Positions 5,219 to 6,598 of a DNA stretch of 6,598 nucleotides are shown one piece after another. Position numbers and translations under genes: made by a program. The number at the start of each line of letters is the position of its first letter. The stretch's first letter is position 1. Origin of the DNA: Candidatus Atribacter hydrocarboniphilus (lineage in GTDB: Bacteria > Atribacterota > Atribacteria > Atribacterales > Atribacteraceae). The notes below the pieces were generated by a model. That model was not told the DNA's origin. It saw only the letters and a list, made by a program, of their open reading frames with translations, and made no database searches. The stretch covers positions 1 through 6,598 of the forward strand of contig DPKX01000091.1 of the NCBI GenBank assembly GCA_003542295.1. The letters run 5' to 3'.

Positions 5219-6380
5219 TGATAATCCTTTTTAACTCCTGGATGGCGATATCTACTTGCTCTTCTTCATTTTCAACTACTATATTAGGTTGAATTCCCTC
5301 ACCATTAATATCGGTTCCATCTGGTAAATAATATTTCGAAATGGTAAATATAACTCCTCCCTGGTGAGAAAGGGGGAAAATCTGCTGTACTACACCTTTT
5401 CCAAAGGTTGTTTCTCCAATAAGAGGCGTTTTTAAAATGACTTGAAAAATTCCTGCCATTATCTCTGCTCCACTGGCAGTTCCCTTATTAATTAAAGCTA
5501 CCATAGGAAGATCAACAATTTTGTCGACCGGATTTTCCAACGTCTCACGGTTTCCGTTTCGATCTTCAATAAAAAGGATATTGGTATCCCGGGGAAGAAA
5601 TAAACCCGAACAAATAATTGCCGAGGAAAGAAGTCCACCTGGATTATTCCTTAAATCAATCACCAACCCTTTGACTTCGAGCAGTTTTAATTGCTTAATG
5701 GCGTCTTCAACCTCAAGATTGGTTCGTCCATGGTATTCTATGATACGAATTAAACCAATACCTTCTTCTAGTAGTTCAAATTCGACACTTTTTATCTTAA
5801 TAATATCTCTGACTACTGTCACGGTTATAGGTTCCTCTATCCCTTCTCGCTGTAATTGTATGACAACTTTGGTCCCTCTATCACCCCGAAGTCTCCGTAC
5901 TGATTCATCTAAGGGCATTCCCGAGGTAGGTTCTCCATCAATTTGGCTAATCACATCACCAGCTTTTACCCCAGCTTGAGAAGCTGGTGATCCCTGATAA
6001 GGTGTTATGACGGTCAATTTATCGTCTTTAATCGCAATCACTATTCCTAAGCCAGAAAATTCACCTTCAATGCGATCGCTGGTTTCAATTTTTAGATCTT
6101 CCTCATTTAAGTATCGCGCATAGGGATCCCCGGTTGCCTTTAATACACCACGAATCGCTTCTTCCATCAAATCATTTTCATCGATTTCCTGCTCCGAATA
6201 ATATTGATTCTTTATCAGATAGATAGTCTCGAGAAGTGGCTGCCATTTATCACTTTCTATTTCAGTTGAAAAATAGGCATCATAACGGTTAGCTTGAACT
6301 GAAGCAACGATGATAAACCCCAAAAGAACCGCAATAATAACTACCCAAATGGCTAAACGTTTTTTTTGCAATTTGTTCAC
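5190..6380 (-). CDS. S41 family C-terminal processing peptidase with PDZ domain
   Basis: A membrane-anchored serine protease, 396 residues. Residues 9-27 form a hydrophobic signal anchor, placing the enzyme outside the cytoplasmic membrane. Residues about 40-100 are the usual N-terminal helical part, about 105-190 a PDZ domain (SGLGIVI at 109-115, GSPASQAGVKAGD at 130-142), and about 200-370 the peptidase core. Catalytic S303 lies in NKGTASGAEI, with K328 exactly 25 residues on in FGKGVVQQ and Q332 four later, matching the Ser-Lys-Gln arrangement of Prc/CtpA. It should trim or degrade envelope proteins recognised by their C termini, for example cell-wall hydrolases or their regulators. The start is ambiguous: GTG (6378-6380) has GGAAG at 6 nt, but TTG at codon 4 has GAGGTG at 6 nt, giving 396 or 393 residues. 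The gene is first of a two-gene unit with the deacetylase. Confidence 0.94.
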   Translation of the reverse strand: MNKLQKKRLAIWVVIIAVLLGFIIVASVQANRYDAYFSTEIESDKWQPLLETIYLIKNQYYSEQEIDENDLMEEAIRGVLKATGDPYARYLNEEDLKIETSDRIEGEFSGLGIVIAIKDDKLTVITPYQGSPASQAGVKAGDVISQIDGEPTSGMPLDESVRRLRGDRGTKVVIQLQREGIEEPITVTVVRDIIKIKSVEFELLEEGIGLIRIIEYHGRTNLEVEDAIKQLKLLEVKGLVIDLRNNPGGLLSSAIICSGLFLPRDTNILFIEDRNGNRETLENPVDKIVDLPMVALINKGTASGAEIMAGIFQVILKTPLIGETTFGKGVVQQIFPLSHQGGVIFTISKYYLPDGTDINGEGIQPNIVVENEEEQVDIAIQELKRIINEKENNVSE

Positions 6381-6439
6381 CTCAAACTTCCATCGGCTCT
6401 TAGGAGTAGATGGATAGCGCTTAATCTCCTTTTGTTCAT
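6377..6439 (-). other. Possible 20-codon leader ORF overlapping the peptidase start
   Basis: An ATG at 6437-6439 opens 20 codons (product MNKRRLSAIHLLLRADGSLR) ending in TGA at 6377-6379, which overlaps the GTG start of the peptidase gene in a GTGA junction. It lies downstream of the predicted promoter, inside the leader. There is no strong Shine-Dalgarno sequence before it, and a short ORF of this size can arise by chance, so translation is uncertain. If translated, it would couple leader translation to the peptidase gene. Confidence 0.2.
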
Positions 6440-6462
6440 TGCAAGTCCCATTTTATCCTGAA

Positions 6463-6491
6463 AATATAACATCGTTTTACATTACTGTCAT
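6463..6491 (-). promoter_or_regulatory. Sigma70-type promoter for the peptidase-deacetylase pair
   Basis: On the minus strand the -35 box ATGACA (6486-6491, 5 of 6 consensus) and the -10 box TATATT (6463-6468, 5 of 6) are separated by 17 nt. The predicted start near 6456 leaves a leader of about 76 nt before the GTG codon. The -35 box coincides with the TGTCAT end of the adjacent intergenic repeat. The match is good but comes from sequence alone. Confidence 0.55.
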
Positions 6492-6598
6492 CCTGAGTGG
6501 TTCTTTCCCGCGTGAGGATCTCATCTTTTCATCATTATAAAAAATTAAATGAGATTGCCACGTCGCTTTGCTCCTCGCAATCAGACTGTGTCATAATT
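6486..6598. repeat. Intergenic repeat element, cut by the right edge
   Basis: The element begins with TGTCATCCTGAG (6486-6497), continues with GAGGATCTCATC (6514-6525) and ends in the block shared with 20-57 (6553-6593). These word types are common in dispersed intergenic repeats of many bacteria. Internal pairing is possible between ATCTCAT (6518-6524) and ATGAGAT (6549-6555) across 24 nt, and between ATCCT (6490-6494) and AGGAT (6515-6519). No ORF or transposase is present, so it resembles a non-autonomous MITE-like or REP-like element. Its far end lies beyond the window. Confidence 0.6.

Noticed and set aside
5521..5979. Plus-strand 152-codon ORF opposite the S41 peptidase gene
   Set aside because: It is antisense to the PDZ and peptidase core, Ser/Pro-rich as expected of a shadow frame, and the minus-strand gene is certain.

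Overview
The window looks like an ordinary chromosomal segment of an AT-leaning bacterium with standard bacterial signals: Shine-Dalgarno sequences, sigma70-type promoters and tRNA genes with encoded CCA. All recognisable genes lie on the minus strand. An S41 peptidase gene followed by a YibQ-type divergent polysaccharide deacetylase gene is an arrangement best known from diderm bacteria. TGTCATCCTGAG-type intergenic repeats flank the block. An uncultivated diderm lineage such as Atribacterota would fit, but that is a guess from gene style only.

Layout in the direction of transcription (right to left). The right edge (6486-6598) is an intergenic repeat that runs out of the window; its inner end forms the -35 box of a candidate promoter for the S41 peptidase gene (6380-5190). 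That gene overlaps the deacetylase gene (5218-4085) by 29 nt, giving a cell-envelope pair. After a 104-nt gap with repeats come a hotdog-fold thioesterase gene (3980-3585) and, 51 nt on, gltX for glutamyl-tRNA synthetase (3533-2046). Directly downstream, behind a good promoter of their own, are tRNA-Gln(CTG) and tRNA-Glu(CTC), 4 nt apart. The last gene (1580-255) encodes a GGDEF diguanylate cyclase fused to an HD-GYP-like domain. The left edge (1-254) has no gene; it holds a second copy of part of the right-edge repeat and several inverted repeats.

Functionally there are three modules: envelope maintenance (peptidase and deacetylase), Glu/Gln decoding (synthetase plus the two relevant tRNAs), and cyclic-di-GMP signalling. 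The points most worth a second look are the loss of most expected metal ligands in the HD-GYP-like domain while the GGDEF site stays intact, and the gltX/tRNA-Gln/tRNA-Glu cluster. In that cluster the tRNAs carry features expected of the transamidation pathway, while the synthetase keeps the arginine associated with discriminating enzymes. I found no CRISPR array, transposase, phage gene or obvious new defence system.
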